NCBI GenBank assembly: GCA_011634665.1
Contig: WAEK01000002.1
Coordinates: 3,242,501 to 3,306,500, forward strand
DNA length: 64,000 nt
Direction of reading: 5' to 3'
Origin: Mortierella sp. BCC40632
Lineage: Eukaryota > Mortierellomycota > Mortierellomycetes > Mortierellales > Mortierellaceae
In this document: positions 1-11,037 of the stretch, piece by piece
How the letters are laid out: each line of letters begins with the position of its first letter
Position numbering within the stretch: position 1 is the stretch's first letter
Notes under the pieces: generated by a model
The model's input: the letters and a program-made list of their open reading frames with translations, nothing else
What the model was told of the DNA's origin: nothing
Database searches by the model: none
Translations under genes and position numbers: made by a program

Positions 1-61
1 AAAAAAAAAAAAAAAAAAAAAGCGTGTCGGCCAAAAAAAAAATTAAAGAATTTCAACTCAC

Positions 62-1178
62 CACTTCAGGCAAGAGAATATCTCTAGTCTCTCGCATGAC
101 CGCCTGAAAGTCATTCACGGCCTGGATGGATTCGGGGGCGGTCTGAGCTCTGCGGGGTGTCACCTCACCAGTAGGCATCTCCAGGTTTGGCTCATAGATC
201 TCTGCAAGGACAATACCGAACTCGGCCTGATGATTCAGCATGGCTGTTTGATCAGGTTTAGTTTGGATGTAGGGGTATTTTAAAAAGAGAGAGAGAGAAA
301 AAGAAAGAGAAAGTGAGAGAGAAAGTGGGCTCAGTCAGTTGAAGAAAGGGAGAGAGAGAGACACACACACACGATTACCCATGCGCAGTTACACAGTCGA
401 CCGTTCCCGTTCCTTCCTTTCGTCATTGACTTCATCCGGTTTTCTGGAATGCATTTCTCCCCCTCTATCTCTCTCCCTGTCTCCGTCCAGACTCTTACCT
501 GTCACGCAATCACGATACTTGCAAACATCTGTGAGAAGATTTGCGGTGACCTTTTCACAGGTAGTGAACTTGTTGTTCATCTCCTTGAACTCGATATCCG
601 TCGTTTCTGGAGTTGTGGGTTTCAATATATATATATATATAAGGAGAGCACACGACAAGTACAAAGAATAGAGCACCGCGTCGATCGTCAGTAAAGCATA
701 CATGGAATAGTGTAGAAAATCGACCACAGCCCGCATCATTTGTCTCTCCTTCGCCTTCTCCTTCTTATTCTTCTCTTCCTCTCCCGAAAATTAACAAGGC
801 CTTGATGGAGATTTCTTGGCACGACTGATGGTCGCTGTCGCATTCGAGTCCAGTGAACGCTCGATCCTTTTTGTCTATGCCTCATTATCAGAGTGTCCAA
901 CACTAATACTAAGAGCCAGAGCTGTTGATGTCGATGGCCTTACCATCGCGAATACCGGTTTTCGTCGAGAGTGTGTGAGGGAGCCGGGAAACGGCCTTAG
1001 TGAATCCCTTCCTTTAGTTTTTTTTGGATCACAGTCGTACGGGAAAGAGAGAAAGAGAGAAAGAAAGAAGGAGAGAGAGAGAGAGAGAGAGACCATAGGA
1101 AGAGTCAATATCGTAAACACTTGAAGGAGAGAAAAAGAGAGAGGTTTCTTTCGGAGACTTTCTTACTCACCAGCTCAT
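62..1178 (-). CDS. BAR-domain protein, Rvs167/Hob1-type amphiphysin (5' part)
   Basis: Membrane-curving BAR-domain protein of the Rvs161/Rvs167/Hob1 family, which acts in endocytosis with cortical actin. Four exons can be joined: 1171-1178, 944-1011, 499-606 and 62-243; the gene runs off the left edge. Exon 1 has only 8 coding bases (ATGAGCTG) before a GTGAGT donor. It joins exon 2 to give the family N-terminus MSWKGFTKAVSRLPHTL, and exon 3 then begins with ETTDIEFKEM. Exon 4 encodes the helix starting MLNHQAEFGIVLAEIYEP. All junctions are GT-AG and keep frame. Only about 120 residues are visible, so a C-terminal SH3 domain, which would separate Rvs167/Hob1 from Rvs161, cannot be checked. The start sequence resembles Hob1/Rvs167 more than Rvs161 (inference). 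Confidence 0.85.
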
Positions 1179-1391
1179 GGTGTGTTGTCAAGTACTGTCG
1201 TGGGTGGGTGTTAGGGTAGTGGGGGAGAGTGAAGGAGAAAGGGGTGAAGGAGCAATGACTCTGATCTGCTACTGAATGGGCGTGGTCAATGAGATGGGTG
1301 GAGTGGGGATATTGTAGCAATGGACAAGAGATCAGAAGGGCGAAGAGAAAAAAAAAAAAAAGACGGAAAAAATGTCTCGCTCCTCTTTCTT

Positions 1392-1428
<37 letters not shown>

Positions 1429-1746
1429 GTCCTCTCTCTCTACGCTCCCCGCCTTCTTCCTTGGGCTATTGCATTCTAGAGCAAGTCACAGAGACTTTTA
1501 CTTTTGACACGAGGATCCGCATCTTTTGACCAATTAGTCTCGACCATCTCTTGCCAACACCCACACAGGAATTATCGGGCACCATCTCTACTCTAACAAG
1601 GGAAAAGGGTCACGGAAGCAAATAAGGAAGAAAGAAAGAAAAAAAGAAAAAAAAAAGAAAAAAGAAACATTCTTAACTTCAGGACCAGATACGGACGCGT
1701 TCATCAATCAAAACTGTATATAGCTTCTTTCCATTACTCTCCCATC
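1179..1746. other. Divergent intergenic region with GA/CT microsatellites
   Basis: It separates the BAR gene from the Rab GGTase beta gene, which point away from each other, so both promoters should lie here. It contains a CT run at about 1395-1441 and A-rich stretches near 1625-1665. I see no convincing TATA box or ORF. Confidence 0.6.
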
Positions 1747-1887
1747 ATGACCACACACACAACCAACCCTTCTAATGTGGATCCTGCACCCGAACTATTG
1801 CTCGATCTCCATGTCAAGTACATCAAAAGCCTCGACACTGTAGGTCTATCGACCCACAAGTCCATTTTATCGTGCCTATCTTTTTTT

Positions 1888-1924
<37 letters not shown>

Positions 1925-3346
1925 CCCAGTCTTGATAACCTCCAAGCGTCTTTTTTTTTGTCTCGGAACAATATCTTTTTTAGAAAAAGAACGACTTGGA
2001 GTACTGGTTGACAGAGCACCTACGCGTGAATGGAATTTACTGGGGATCAACAGCATTGCATCTGCTGGGTCGTCCAGACGCTCTTGACCATGACCAAATT
2101 GTCGAATACCTTGTCCAGTGCCAGCATGACAATGGTAAAGCTTTGTCTCTTTCAGACCTTTTGTTCAATGTGACGTAACCGGCTGGTCTTCTTTATTTTA
2201 TTTTCCAGGCTAACCATGGGAAACGCATGTCCCGTGTCTCTCTCTCTCTCTCTCCATTCTACTAGGTGGATTTGGTGGACATATTGGTCACGATCCCCAT
2301 ATTTTGTCAACCCTCAGCGCCGTCCAGGTTCTGATCACTTATGACCGTCTCGATGCTATCAATGTAGACAAGGTTGTTGACTGTAGGTGCATGCAATGTC
2401 GAAAGAGAGAGAGGTTCTTTTTTTTTTTGTTTACAAAGTCCTGTTGACCCTTTCTAACTCTACCCTTCCACTCTGGTCACTAGACGTTGTATCGCTCCAA
2501 AACGAGGATGGTTCATTTAGCGGCGACAATTGGGGCGAGACAGACACACGATTCATCTTTTGTGCCATCAATTGCCTCAGTCTCCTCAAGAAACTAGACG
2601 ACAAACGCCTGAACCTTCAACGGACCATTGATTATGTGGTTCAATGCCGAAACTTTGATGGAGGTTTTGGCAACTGTCCTGGAGGAGAAAGCCATGCTGC
2701 TCAGGTGTATGTATGCGTGGGAACATTGACCATTTTAAATGCACTTCATCATGTGGATGCGGATCAACTTGGGTGGTGGTTGAGTGAACGTCAGCTCAAG
2801 AATGGAGGATTGAATGGTCGACCTGAGAAACTGGAAGATGTTTGTTACTCTTGGTGGGTGTTGAGTAGCTTGAGTATGTTGAAACGCCGGCATTGGATCG
2901 ATGCCGACAAACTCACAAAGTTCATTCTTTCAGCCCAGGTAAGCTTTTGGATTTTTTCTTCTTTTTCTTCTTCTCTTCTTTTTCTGTCTCTTTCATTGAC
3001 GAGTGCAAAGAATGGAAGAAGAAACAAACAGATCCTTTCTATTATTCTTGACACAAATATCGATTACTAAACTATGGAAACACAATCCTATACTAATTTT
3101 TTTTTTAAGGATTCGGAGACAGGAGGGATTGCTGATCGACCAGACCACATGCCAGATGTTTTTCACACCAACTTTGGAATTGCAGGACTTGCATTGATGG
3201 GTTATCCGGGACTGGTGGCTGTGGATCCAGTCTATTGCATGCCTCGATATGTCATCCAGCGGATCGGACTCTCGGACAAGCAAAAAAAGCCTTTTTTTTT
3301 TAATAAGAGAAAAGGAGAAATTGAATGCGCTGTTGAAAGAGCTTGA
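1747..3346 (+). CDS. BET2: Rab geranylgeranyltransferase (type II) beta subunit
   Basis: Catalytic beta subunit of Rab GGTase, which attaches geranylgeranyl groups to C-terminal cysteines of Rab/Ypt GTPases brought by the escort protein. Five exons: 1747-1839, 1984-2134, 2266-2382, 2484-2938, 3110-3346, giving 350 aa, close to the family size. Prenyltransferase repeats are obvious: [88 protein letters not shown] and [17 protein letters not shown]. The zinc ligands expected for the family are present: Asp and Cys in EDVCYSWW and His in FHTNFG. The last about 20 residues (after [10 protein letters not shown]) are lysine/phenylalanine-rich and may be non-conserved. Intron 1 contains a near-pure T tract of 44 bp. 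Confidence 0.96.
1881..1924. repeat. Poly-T tract inside Rab GGTase intron 1
   Basis: Forty-four bases of T with a single C, lying about 60 bases before the acceptor. One of many long A/T homopolymers in introns of this window. Confidence 0.95.
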
Positions 3347-3762
3347 ACTGACGACTTTCTTTTGGACAGATGCTCAGAGGAATAAATGATTTCGAACACG
3401 ACAACAACAGGGGAACAGGGTCAGAAGTGAGAGGAGAGATAAAGGACCTGTGGGATCCAATAGGCATGAAGGAATGCCACGTTTCTGCAGTGCTCTCAAG
3501 GATGATCTGCGCGGTGGCGACGCGCAGTGGCGCGAAAGAGAGCGAGCAGGTGGTGTGTGTGATATAGTGGGGAGAGATAGAAAAAGAAAGAGTGACAGAA
3601 AGGAGCTCTAAAAAAAGAAAGAGAGAAAGAGAAAAGTGGGGTAATGGAGAGAGGAAGAGGTATCTGATGTCTGGGTTCAAGTGACAAAGTGAGTATGAAG
3701 TAAAATGAAGGGATGGGAGTAGGAGTGGGGGGTAAGGCGAGATGAAAGCGCACACAGAAACG

Positions 3763-3765
<3 letters not shown>

Positions 3766-3815
<50 letters not shown>
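3766..3815. repeat. (GA)25 microsatellite
   Basis: Perfect 50-bp GA dinucleotide run between two same-strand genes. Confidence 0.97.
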
Positions 3816-3819
<4 letters not shown>

Positions 3820-4071
3820 GGTGTAGCTTCTGTGTCGTCTACGTCGTCTACGTCGTCTTCTACGACAGAGTTGAATGATTGTACGTTTTTGTCGTTCTCT
3901 TGCGGTTCCCACAGAAAGCGTCTTGCGTGTCTTGTGGAGCCCCATTTTAGCCTGGGGTTGTTCGAGTAACTTTTTTGACTCGCTTTCTTCTTTCCTTTTC
4001 TCTCTTCTCCATCGTCCACCTCCCCAACACATTCGCACACGTTCTTCCATCCAACCCACGTCTCGAAGCCT

Positions 4072-4100
4072 TTTTATTTTATTTTATTTTATTTTATTTT
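4072..4100. repeat. (ATTTT)n pentanucleotide repeat
   Basis: Nearly six perfect copies of a TTTTA unit, about 140 bases upstream of the next gene's start codon. Confidence 0.95.
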
Positions 4101-4206
4101 CCATTATCTTGCTTTCTTCCTCATTGCCCATTCCTGTGCCATCGCTGCAGCTTTCCATTTCTTCTTTATTTCTCGGAGCCTGCCCTCAGTGCATCCTAGT
4201 CGAAAG

Positions 4207-4237
<31 letters not shown>

Positions 4238-4242
4238 CTCTC

Positions 4243-6454
4243 ATGTCATCAACACCAACACCTGACCAGATCCCAATCGAGGAGCAGCCAGTGCTCGAAG
4301 CTCTGGTCTCGATCAAGCATCGCCTTGCAGCCATCAAAAAGGACCGGTCTCGTCATATCAAGACCTCTTCCGTGACCGCGCTCTATGACGAGCTCTCTGT
4401 TCAACTTCAACGACTTGAGGAGATCCGAGGTCCCTCCAAGATTTGGACAACCAAGAACAATGTCAATACGGTCCTAGACGATGTCTTTGTGATCCTTTCT
4501 CTTTGCTTTATGGCCATTGGCAAGACCAAGGAAAGTCCTGCCACTTATGTGCAACTTTTGACCATCAAGGTAACCCCCTTCTTGCGTGTAGATTGGGTGG
4601 GACAGGACAGAAAAAAAGAAGAAAAAGAGGACCCCAGGTCTTCACCTCCCTTCCCTCCAAGCAAAAAATGAGATGGAGGAGGATGTGATCACGCGGACCT
4701 TCTTGGGGTGCGCACAACAACCATTACATTATCCACCGAAAAGTCCGACTCTCATCTACGCAGCATGGTTGAGCTGACAAAATCCCTTTTCTTCTATCTA
4801 TTTAGCAATGCCTGACAGGACTACAAGAGTCGGGGATCTACGCTGCAGGTAATAAGCTACTAAAAGGAATCCGTTCGAGATTCTCGGGAAATGACGTTAT
4901 CAAGCTCCTCTCCTTCTCTCTCTCTCTCTCTTTCTTTCTCCTCCTCTCATTTTAGTGGACGGTATCGACTGAACTGGGACTTGTTGTTTGTAATCTATAT
5001 CTTCTAACCTCTGTCTTGCTACCCTTGCGGCCATCGTGGCGAATGTTTTTTTTTCTTCTCTCTTTCTCCATGTTAAATAGAGGACTTGACTCAGTATGAA
5101 GACCGATTACGGGAACTTGAATCGATCATCCAGCTGGATGAGGCCAAAGCCTCGATACCCGACATCCAGACCAGAGTCTTGAGACGTAAATTAGATTATA
5201 ACAGTAAGTGTTCTTGAAGATGGACAATTTTATTTGCCTTGCGTTTTGGATTCGTATAGCCAAGGCAGAAAGTCACTGAACAATCTCTTGTACTATAGAT
5301 GGCCTACTGAAGGAACTGCAAGAGGCATGCAAGTCCATCTCAGCTGAACTCGCACCAGTCCATCGACGATTGGTTCAACTCAAGATTGAACTTGACACAC
5401 TCGCATCTCGATCAGAGACTCAATGGAGTACCTCGGACGTTCACAATATTCAGGAAGAGCTTCGTGAGATTGAATCAAGGAGAACGGATGGTAAATTCAT
5501 GGATGCAGCAGGTCAAGTGGTTAGTGGACAGGCCGCTGTGATTGGTTTACTTGAGGATTGTTACGATGGATGTCATAGTTTGTTGGCAAGCAAGGAAAAA
5601 GACCGGGTCCCACAGGATCTGGAGGATGTGTTTTATCGACTTCAACGGATCAAGTCAGAATTGGAACGGTTGGTCTTGACACAACGCTGGACGTTGCGAG
5701 AGACGGATCTGTGGCAGTATGAAATCCAATTGAATGAGATCAGTGCCTTACGCAAGAATGGCAAGTTTGTTGATCGAGACGACAATGTCCACGAAGGACA
5801 GGTAAATTTCAAGTCTTTTGACTATGCAAAATGCTTGCTTTCGTATTATTATTTTTTTTTCTTCCTCTAGATACTCTTACTGTTACTCTAACATTTCTTT
5901 CTTCCTTTCTTTCTTCCTCGCGTTCTCGGATAGGCATTGTTGAACTTTATGCTTCACAAGTGCTATCGACTTATTTATGTGCTCCTGACAGCATCAGAAC
6001 CGATTGCGGAAGCATTGATGCCAATCCATAATCAACTGCTTACCGTCCGCCGGTGCTTGCTCGAAGTCAAGAAGTGGGGAGGTGACTTTACAGGTAAGAG
6101 AAAAAGAAAAATAATAGAAATCCCATTCCCCTCCCTCCTTCCCCTACCGCCAGAGACAACAATAGATGGCTGAGGATGGCTGAGGATGGCTGAGGATGGC
6201 TGAGGATGACGGAGAGATAGTTGAATTCAGGAACAGCACTATGCCAAGTGAAAGGGGGAGGAGGAGAAAGGGGAGAGGGCTGAGGTCAGTGAGACAGTTG
6301 TGGAAGAATTCATTGCGCAGCAGGGGGAGAGGTTGGTGGTAGCGGTGGATGAGAGGAATAGACAAAGGAGAGTGTAGGAATGAAACATGTGGCCTGCCCA
6401 CCATGGCTCTAAATGGCAGAGCACACAGGAAGGGATGGGTCATAAACATACACA

Positions 6455-6500
<46 letters not shown>

Positions 6501-7344
6501 TGGAAAAAAAAACCGACCGACAGGCGACAGGGCACAAATATTGGTCAGAGTCATTAGGTGCTGGTTGTTATGCAGTGGAAACATGGTTAGCCGACATGGA
6601 TGTGATGTGTGTGCGAAAAAAGAGAAAAGAGGGCTTTTGAGAATTGATGTCTCGGATGATTGGATAAAAAGCAAGGAATAGAGTGGAGGCCGAAAGTGAG
6701 GCCAAAGGATCGGGAGATCGGTAGACCGGAGTTGCTCAAAAGAGCAATCAACAAAAAAAAATCAGAGAGGAAAGGAGAGAGAGTGTGTGCGAGAGTGTAC
6801 ACAGAGTGGAGAAGTGAGCTCTCTTCTTCCTCTTCTCCTCTTGGTGACTGAGTTAACAACCCGGATAGGCGTTGATGACGCTGGTCAACGGGGTGTATTT
6901 CCTTTTCGAGGACAATGGAAAGAGGAGCAGAAGCACTTTAAGCTTTGTGCCTTTCCGTCTCTTCCAGGCACAATGCTGAAGGTTTAATTTTATTTATGTC
7001 GATCTTCTTCCTCTCACTCTCAATTGCTTTTGACTAACATCCGACTTTGGGTAAACTCTTTTGCTTTGAACACAGTGCGCGACCTATACCCGTACCAGAT
7101 GAAGTTGGCCTCGATGGACAACATGCGGGTCGATGGCAAATTCCTGGATAAGGATGGTGAGATTCCTGAAGGTCAAGGAATCTGTAACTCGCTTCTGAGC
7201 GAATGCTACGATATCCTCTATGAACTCCAGGAATCAGTTGTGGATGATCATACGACTGCGTCAAGTGGTGATGAGGATGAGACTGAAGATGAGACGGATG
7301 CAAGCAGCCTTCGGGGGTCCAAGGGATTAGAGGTTGTTGTCTAG
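4243..7344 (+). CDS. DUF2408-like fungal protein
   Basis: Cytosolic-looking helical protein of 474 aa with no signal peptide or membrane segment. Six exons: 4243-4569, 4806-4848, 5081-5203, 5299-5801, 5934-6093, 7076-7344; all junctions are GT-AG and phase-consistent. It resembles the fungal DUF2408 family, whose biochemical role is not known to me. Two related motifs occur twice or more: RTDGKFMDAAGQVVSGQA, RKNGKFVDRDDNVHEGQ and MRVDGKFLDKDGEIPEGQG, each followed by a helix with a Cys-Tyr (ECYDILYEL, DCYDGCHSLL, HKCYRLIYVLL). The tail is acidic (DEDETEDETD). Start chosen at 4243 because the upstream in-frame ATG at 4189 would translate a poly-T tract. Intron 5 is unusually long (982 bp) and repeat-filled. 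Family assignment is by motif memory only. Confidence 0.8.
6171..6210. repeat. Four tandem 10-bp repeats in intron
   Basis: Unit TGAGGATGGC four times (last copy with one change), inside the 982-bp intron of the DUF2408-like gene. Confidence 0.95.
6449..6497. repeat. (CA)n followed by poly-A inside intron
   Basis: About 20 bases of CA followed directly by about 29 A, within the same 982-bp intron. The layout resembles a retroposon tail, but I found no matching flanking duplication. Confidence 0.85.
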
Positions 7345-8142
7345 AGGATATCCATGAGAGACTAAAGATGGACGATGCTTGGAGATAAGAGTTGTTGAGA
7401 TGGACGCTCCTGATTGTAAATAGCGTTGTACATTTCTACTAATAATTCTAGTAAAGAGGAGATGTAAACCCTCTGGACAATTGTGGACTTTAATGACGTT
7501 TTTGCGAGTGTGCGGTATGATTCATCCATTGGACCTGAGAAAGGTCTGGTGGTGAAGGAAGGCAACTGAATGCGGAGAAGTGAATCAAGAGCAGGCTGCG
7601 GCTGCGCCACCTTAACCGACACCCTAAAGGTAGAAGGGGTCAAGGTTGGGTTTGTATGAATGATGATGGGGTCCTGAATTGCGCACAGTGAACCAAAGAT
7701 ATACGAAGCAGTGGTCGGGTTGAGTCCCAGGTGTACATGAGGTTGTCTTTATTTAATCCCGTAGTTGTTTTTAGAAAAGTGAGAAGGTTGAGAGCGAAGG
7801 AAGGAAGAGGAGGGGGAGGAAGGAGAGAGAGGAAGAAGTCTCTCACTCACTCACTCTCTCTGACAAAATGGACAGATCTTTTTTGTTGCTATGATCTGTG
7901 AGGTACCTTCCAGCACAAGTGGTCATTTCTCGGTGACAAAAGACCTCTCAGCTCCGGGCTTTTGCACTGGCTTCTCCTTTCAGTGTGATCTTTAACAGTT
8001 GACCACTCGTGGTGCCAATACTAGTAAATATTCGGAGCAAGTAAGAGAGGAAAGGTCAGAGAAGGAAGTGGAGCCGGAAAGTCTAACGACAGTGCTCCCC
8101 TCACCCAAAGGGAGACCCTATTGCTCCCGGGCACCGGGTACG
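7345..8142. other. Convergent 3' intergenic region
   Basis: Lies between the 3' ends of the DUF2408-like gene and STK19. It may hold both 3' UTRs. If STK19 has a further short C-terminal exon it would be here, at about 8040-8100. No other gene seen. Confidence 0.55.
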
Positions 8143-9804
8143 TCATGGAAATGTAAATCCGACTAACCTCTGCACACGGCCACTCCCGATCAGATCGTGG
8201 ATATGAAACTCGTGCGGAAGAAACGAGCCGCGCAAGGGTTTACCCTCTAGAACCTATCGGCGCTCCGTTTGGGAGAGAGGGAAAAGGGGGAAGAACCTGT
8301 GAGTCGGACGAAACATATTTTTTTTTCTTTTTCTTTCGGAGAATACATGATATTGACACATAACACATTAAGCTGTCATTTGGCTGGCTCTTTTGGCTTG
8401 CACTCACAGAAGTCAACATGTCTCCAAACTGCTGGCGCTTGATCATCCGTAGAATCTCAAGTCGGCCCTTCAGAAAGTGCGTTACGAATAGGCCTCCATT
8501 TGGAATAGAGAATCTATAGGCAACATCCTCTCCTCCAAGAGTTGCCTGGTGCTTTGCTGCTGCTGCGCTCACGGCGATGGTGGTCGAGGTGCTGGAACCG
8601 CTAGCATTGGTATTGTCGATGTTACTGGAGGCTATCCTGATAGTTTCTGGTTTGGTCGATCTGCTCTGTTCCTGGTTCGTGGTATGAATGAGCTGGTTCA
8701 AGGCCGAGTGCCCTCCACTACTCCCCGAAGGGGTTCCTGTGCCCGAGCCTCCAGAGCCTAATCCGCCTCCAGATCTCCCTGGGTGCTCCAGATTGACAAG
8801 GTGTGGGTTAGCGGGAGCGGATAGAGCTCGATTCAATAGCGAATATCGGATTAATGTCCTAAATGAACCAAGGGTCTTTCCGAGATGAGCAAATAGGAGT
8901 CCGATGCGGGTTCCTGACAGTCGGAGACCTTTTTTTCTCATTTGCTCCTTACGTGATGTCCTGGTCCGTGGCATGAATGACAGCTCGGAGTGTTGACTGT
9001 TGGATTGAGATCTCGACGTGGTCTCCGCTCATGACTAGATCTTTGAATCGGTCAAAGATAGTCAACTCTTCTGCGCTCACGTCTTTTAGTTGATCCTTTT
9101 CTGTTGCTTCTTCGTCTTGTTCCTCTGCTCTTGGGGTGCGTGTCCTAATAAGCCTCCTGGTGGCAACTCGCTTGGCCGATAATTGGGCTGATGGTGTGCT
9201 GCGCTTTCCCACAAGTGCGGCTGTCTGCTGTTGATCCTTTAGATACTCTTTCTTGGCCACGAGAATCTGGTCGACATAGTCTCTTGTCAACATGATTGCA
9301 AACTCGTCTGATCCTGTGCCGCCCAAGTAGAACTTGCGAACTACTCCATTTTGGACCAGCTGAGCCTTTGACAGAATAAGCATAGGAGTTTAGAGAGGAG
9401 AGAGACTTGCGAAGCCGAAGAAGAGTCTTTTTTTTTTTTTTATTGTCATGGCTGCGAAAATATGTAAAGAATAGGAGTGATAGACTTACGAGAGTACGAT
9501 CTATAGAAGTATGATCCTGAACAAGACTGTATAGTTGATGAACCATACAGACCCTGGGGAACACCTTTTGTTGGCGAACACGATAAGGTCGTATCAGCTT
9601 CAGGAGATGATAGACAGTTGTCAAGGTCTCTCTTGCGTAGCCATGTGCGGCAAGATCGACATAGGCGATGTCATCGTCGGTGTCTTGCTCAGGAGTAGAG
9701 GGGCGAATCGCCTGATCGGAGGTTGTAGAGTCTATCTGACGGTCAGATTGGGGGCGTTTTCTCTTATTTGCAGCAGCAGAGTCTCGTGTTGCCTGGAGGG
9801 CCAT
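8143..9804 (-). CDS. STK19: STK19 family winged-helix protein
   Basis: Homologue of STK19, a nuclear tandem winged-helix DNA-binding protein. It was once called a kinase; recent human work places it in transcription-coupled nucleotide excision repair. Four exons: 9490-9804, 8953-9365, 8408-8858, 8143-8253 (429 aa). Visible family blocks are HTSIDRTLAQLVQNGVVRKF across the first junction, FYLGGTGSDEFAIMLTRDYV, the aromatic/Pro-Gly loop FSIPNGGLFVTHFLKGR followed by LEILRMIKRQQFGDML, and the C-terminal EFHIHDLIGSGRVQR. No kinase motifs are present. A Gly/Ser-rich linker of about 80 residues interrupts the middle winged helix. The exon-4 acceptor (GATAG at 8254-8258) was chosen because it restores the HIHDLIGSG block; the alternative acceptor upstream gives an unrelated tail. 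The exact C-terminus is uncertain, since a GTTAGT donor lies just after VQR. Confidence 0.87.
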
Positions 9805-10388
9805 GAAGGAGAGAGCAGAAGAAGAAGACAGAGAGTAATAAAAAAAAAAAAAAGGGGAGAGAGGACGAGTTCGAGATGGGATGAACAACCAATCTCTTCG
9901 ATCGAATGAGAAGAGAGAATGAGAGAGTGAGAGAAGGTGAAAGAGAGAAATGGAGAAGGAACGAGATGCAAGTGACGGCGAAGCAGGCTGGAAAAATTTT
10001 GAGTGGTGTTTGACACAGCCTGTGCTCTGTTGTTGTCCATTCACAAAACCGCGCATCGCACCTCCGCACCTTTTCGCCTCTATCGAATAGAGAAGGAAAA
10101 CATGGCCCAACAGCTAAAATCAAAAAACAACAACCAAGCAATCTCCACACATCCATCCTCAGTGGGGGCCCATTTGCCGGAAGAGTTCACTCAATATGCC
10201 ATACCTGCATGGTTCTCATCAATGACATGTCCGAACCACCAAAGTGGAAAAACCGTCTTATACTCCGCTGCCGGTGGATGCGGGAGAGGCTGGGCACGAG
10301 CGCAAAGGCTGAAGTTGGCCAAGAAGAGCCGGACAGGGAGTTGGATGAGAAAAGAAGAAGCAAAGGAAGAGCAAGCAACACGAGAGGA

Positions 10389-10444
10389 GAACGAACGGAC
10401 GGACAGACGAACGAACGAACGGACGGATGAACGGACGGACGAAC
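10389..10444. repeat. Imperfect (GAAC/GGAC)n tetranucleotide array
   Basis: Fourteen tandem 4-bp units alternating GAAC and GGAC with two variants. Confidence 0.9.
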
Positions 10445-10781
10445 AAAGGAGAGTGCACAAGGGTGTCATGCAGTGGATGATTGGGACTGAATCGAAGCAT
10501 GGTATTCAATTCCAGCAGAGGTATCAGGTTCCCTTCTCCTTCTTCTTCTCTCGCTCTTCTCAATTGACGTACCGGATGAGCCTGTCGCATTATTTCTCTA
10601 TTTGATTGTTCCGAGCGACACCCGCCTTCCGCTCTCCTCCGTGCGCCCTTTGTCCCTTTGTCCCTCTGTCTCTCTTCTCTCTGTGTGTGTCTCTGCGTGT
10701 CTGTTTGCCTCTCTCTGTCTGCCTCTCTCGCTCTCACAAACTAACTCCCTCACCAACTCTCCCACTCCTCCCGCGGTCAAT

Positions 10782-10789
10782 TATAAAAG
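10782..10789 (+). promoter_or_regulatory. Putative TATA box of HIG1 gene
   Basis: TATAAAAG, about 250 bases before the start codon of the Rcf2-like gene. The leader between them is CT/CA-rich. Position is consistent with a long 5' UTR, but no transcription start is known. Confidence 0.45.
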
Positions 10790-10936
10790 TCGACCAACTG
10801 CTCCCACCCTTACTTTGCCTCAGCCAACAAAAACCAAACCGCCTGTTTGCATTCTTTCTCTCTCTATCTCTCTTCTTTATTCTTCCTTGCTGTGTATATA
10901 TCCTCTGCAGTCTTCTCTTTCTCTCTTCTGCATCTC

Positions 10937-10938
<2 letters not shown>

Positions 10939-10971
<33 letters not shown>
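10939..10971. repeat. (CA)n microsatellite in 5' leader
   Basis: Thirty-three bases of CA about 65 bases upstream of the HIG1-gene start codon. Confidence 0.95.
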
Positions 10972-11037
10972 CTCTCTCTCTTTCTTGCCAGTCCATTCAC
11001 TTTCTCATCCACACACACTCCTCTACTTCAGATCAAC

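Larger units (their letters stand above)
3347..4242. other. Intergenic region between Rab GGTase beta and DUF2408-like gene
   Basis: Purine-rich and microsatellite-rich; no coding exon recognised. Long minus-strand frames here are translations of the GA repeat at 3766-3815. A T-rich tract lies just before the next start codon. Confidence 0.6.
9805..11037. other. Divergent promoter region between STK19 and HIG1 gene
   Basis: 1.2 kb between divergently transcribed genes. It contains a tetranucleotide GAAC/GGAC repeat (10389-10444), a CT-rich stretch, a TATA-like box and a CA run. Frames here are low complexity; no gene recognised. Confidence 0.6.

Noticed and set aside
3300..4059. Two overlapping minus-strand frames of 187-246 codons
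   Set aside because: Largely Ser-Leu/Arg-Arg translations of the GA microsatellite at 3766-3815 between two plus-strand genes.
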